This document shows, in pieces, positions 62,685 through 64,000 of a stretch of DNA of 64,000 nucleotides; position 1 is the stretch's first letter; every line of letters starts with the position of its first letter. The translations under genes and the position numbers were made by a program. The notes beneath the pieces are model-generated. The model was not told the DNA's origin. It ran no database searches and saw nothing but the letters and a program-made list of their open reading frames with translations. Source of the DNA: Streptomyces hokutonensis (lineage in GTDB: Bacteria > Actinomycetota > Actinomycetes > Streptomycetales > Streptomycetaceae); assembly GCF_000376565.1 (NCBI RefSeq), contig NZ_BARG01000006.1, positions 124,001 to 188,000 of the forward strand, read 5' to 3'.

Positions 62685-63505
62685 CGACCGCCCTGCGCCG
62701 CTACCCGGTGCTCATCGCCCTCTGTATCGCGGCCCTCTTCATGGTCGTCCCGTTCCTGATCGTCCTGATCAACGCCGTGAAGTCACCGGCCGAGTACTCC
62801 GAACACGGCCCCCTCAGCCTCCCCAAGGGCCTCTACCTGGACGGCCTCAAGGACTTCTGGCAGCGCGTCGACTACGGCCAGAAACTCTTCAACTCGGTCC
62901 TGATCAGCGGCTCGGTGGCCGTCCTCGCCGCCGTCCTCTCGGTCCTCAACGCGTACGCGATCGGCATCGGCCGTATCCGGGGCCGCACGTGGGTCCTGGC
63001 CTTCTTCGTCCTCGCCAACATGCTGCCGCAGGAGGCGCTGGTCTACCCGATCTACTACCTGAGCAAGCAAGTCGGCCTGTACGACACCAGGTTGAGCGTC
63101 GTCATCGTCTTCACGGTGATCCAGGCGGCGTTCGGCACGTATCTCCTCTCGTCCGTGCTCGGCCAGTTCCCCCGGGAGATCATCGAGGCGGCCCGGATCG
63201 ACGGCGCCAACAAGTGGCAGGTGCTGTGGCGGATCGTGGTCCCGGTCAGCCGCCCCACGATCGGCGTGCTGCTGGTCTTCTTCTTCATCTGGACCTGGAA
63301 CGAGTTCCTGCTCCCCCTGGTCATGCTGATCTCCAACGACAACCAGACCGTGTCGGTGGCCCTCGGCGTCCTCCAGGGCCAGCGTCTGATGGACGCCACG
63401 ATGACCAACGCGGCTGCCCTGCTGGGTGTGTTGCCCGCCATCGTCTTCTTCCTCGTCTTCCAGCGGACCCTCACGCGCGGTATCGCCGTGGGCGCCGTCA
63501 AGTAG
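62681..63505 (+). CDS. sugar ABC transporter permease (MalG type)
   Basis: A 274-residue permease with six helices and EAARIDGANKWQVLWRIVVP as the docking loop. ATGA overlap with the preceding gene. No ATPase gene is in the operon, so a shared MsiK-type ATPase is expected. Confidence 0.95.
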   Translation: MTTALRRYPVLIALCIAALFMVVPFLIVLINAVKSPAEYSEHGPLSLPKGLYLDGLKDFWQRVDYGQKLFNSVLISGSVAVLAAVLSVLNAYAIGIGRIRGRTWVLAFFVLANMLPQEALVYPIYYLSKQVGLYDTRLSVVIVFTVIQAAFGTYLLSSVLGQFPREIIEAARIDGANKWQVLWRIVVPVSRPTIGVLLVFFFIWTWNEFLLPLVMLISNDNQTVSVALGVLQGQRLMDATMTNAAALLGVLPAIVFFLVFQRTLTRGIAVGAVK

Positions 63506-63521
63506 TAAGGGGACCCCCCAC

Positions 63522-64000
63522 GTGAAGTTCACCGACGGCTACTGGCTGCTGCGCGAGGGCGTCACCGCCGCCCACCCGGTCGAAGTCCTCGATGTCACCG
63601 CCCCGGACGGCGCGTTGGAGATCCACGCGCCGACCGTCCCCATCCGCCACCGCGGCGACCTGCTGAAGGGACCGGTCGTGACGATCAGCGCCCACGCCCC
63701 GATGCCCGACGTCATCGGCGTCACCTTCACCCACTTCGAGGGCGAGCAACCGCGCGGCCCCCAATTCGACGTGCGGACAGAGGACTTCGCGGTTCACACG
63801 TCCTACGACGACGAGCGCGCGACCCTCACCTCCGGCGCGCTGTCGGTCCAGGTGGCGCGTACCGGGCCCTGGCACGTCGACTTCCTCGCGCACGGCCGGG
63901 TTCTCACCGGCAGCGGCCCCAAGGGCATGGGCATCATGCGGGACGCGACCGGCGCCCACTATCTGCGCGAGCAACTCGGCCTGGGAGTCGGCACATCCGT
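63522..64000 (+). CDS. GH31 alpha-xylosidase-like enzyme, N-terminal part
   Basis: The first 159 residues are in the window. The start, KFTDGYWLLREGVTAAHPVE, matches the N-terminal beta domain of YicI-type alpha-xylosidases. GTG 63522 follows AAGGGGA. It should cleave the imported sugar in the cytoplasm. The catalytic domain lies beyond the window. Confidence 0.85.
   Translation, partial: MKFTDGYWLLREGVTAAHPVEVLDVTAPDGALEIHAPTVPIRHRGDLLKGPVVTISAHAPMPDVIGVTFTHFEGEQPRGPQFDVRTEDFAVHTSYDDERATLTSGALSVQVARTGPWHVDFLAHGRVLTGSGPKGMGIMRDATGAHYLREQLGLGVGTS

Overview
The window is about 70% GC with strong third-position GC bias, GTG and ATG starts, purine-rich Shine-Dalgarno sites and many 1-4 base gene overlaps. 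It encodes an SsgA-like sporulation protein, WhiJ-cassette remnants and the MatAB aggregation proteins, so this is a Streptomyces chromosome. Gene order (M6 protease, RDD proteins, ssgG, hpd, osmolyte ABC, murA, hup, malic enzyme, HelD-like ATPase, ECF sigma, nnaR, narK, matAB) agrees with my memory of the S. coelicolor SCO2917-SCO2963 core block. That synteny supports several symbols but was not computed.

Layout. 1-1.0 kb: end of nicotinate phosphoribosyltransferase, then nicotinamidase (NAD salvage). 1.0-12.4 kb: a 34-bp perfect inverted repeat, a secreted M6 metalloprotease, two RDD membrane proteins (one with a huge Gly-rich tract), ssgG, an FAD oxidase, a membrane-anchored TPR protein and a TagC/phage-receptor-type propeller protein. 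12.4-17.8 kb: hpd, divergent from an AsnC/Lrp regulator that reads into a four-gene osmoprotectant ABC transporter. 17.8-24.1 kb: a self-operated HTH regulator, a secreted Lon-like protease, IclR, an SF2 helicase and an MFS exporter. 24.26 kb: tRNA-Cys, followed by small accessory genes (DinB, tandem SUKH-4). 27.2-32.1 kb: three-subunit xanthine dehydrogenase-type enzyme whose Fe-S subunit has a very long disordered N-terminus. 32.4-37.1 kb: GH20 hexosaminidase plus sugar ABC importer. 37.3-46.2 kb: housekeeping genes (DUF3039, YqgE, murA, hup, malic enzyme, HelD/HelR-like ATPase, ECF sigma/anti-sigma) with a well-supported structured RNA between the ATPase and malic enzyme genes. 46.4-52.7 kb: CGNR protein, DUF1772 protein, a 41-bp tandem array, nnaR-narK nitrate assimilation, and a decayed ATPase-fragment locus. 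52.7-57.4 kb: matA-matB-acyltransferase, making and modifying surface PNAG-type polymer. 57.5-64 kb: LysR/MFS pair, GNAT and a LacI-type-operator-controlled ABC-GH31 operon cut by the window end.

The strongest candidate for something undescribed is the RNA at 42153-42279 (minus strand). Three separate stems, at four positions in all, replace a C-A mismatch with a G-U wobble only when read on the minus strand. The RNA has a promoter-like -10 at its 5' end and an intrinsic terminator at its 3' end. Other signals of note: the tandemly expanded intergenic element (47.7-48.1 kb), a dispersed intergenic repeat translated in frame inside an ABC permease, the N-terminal extension of the XDH Fe-S subunit, and a nested AT-rich palindrome beside a stranded GHKL-ATPase fragment.
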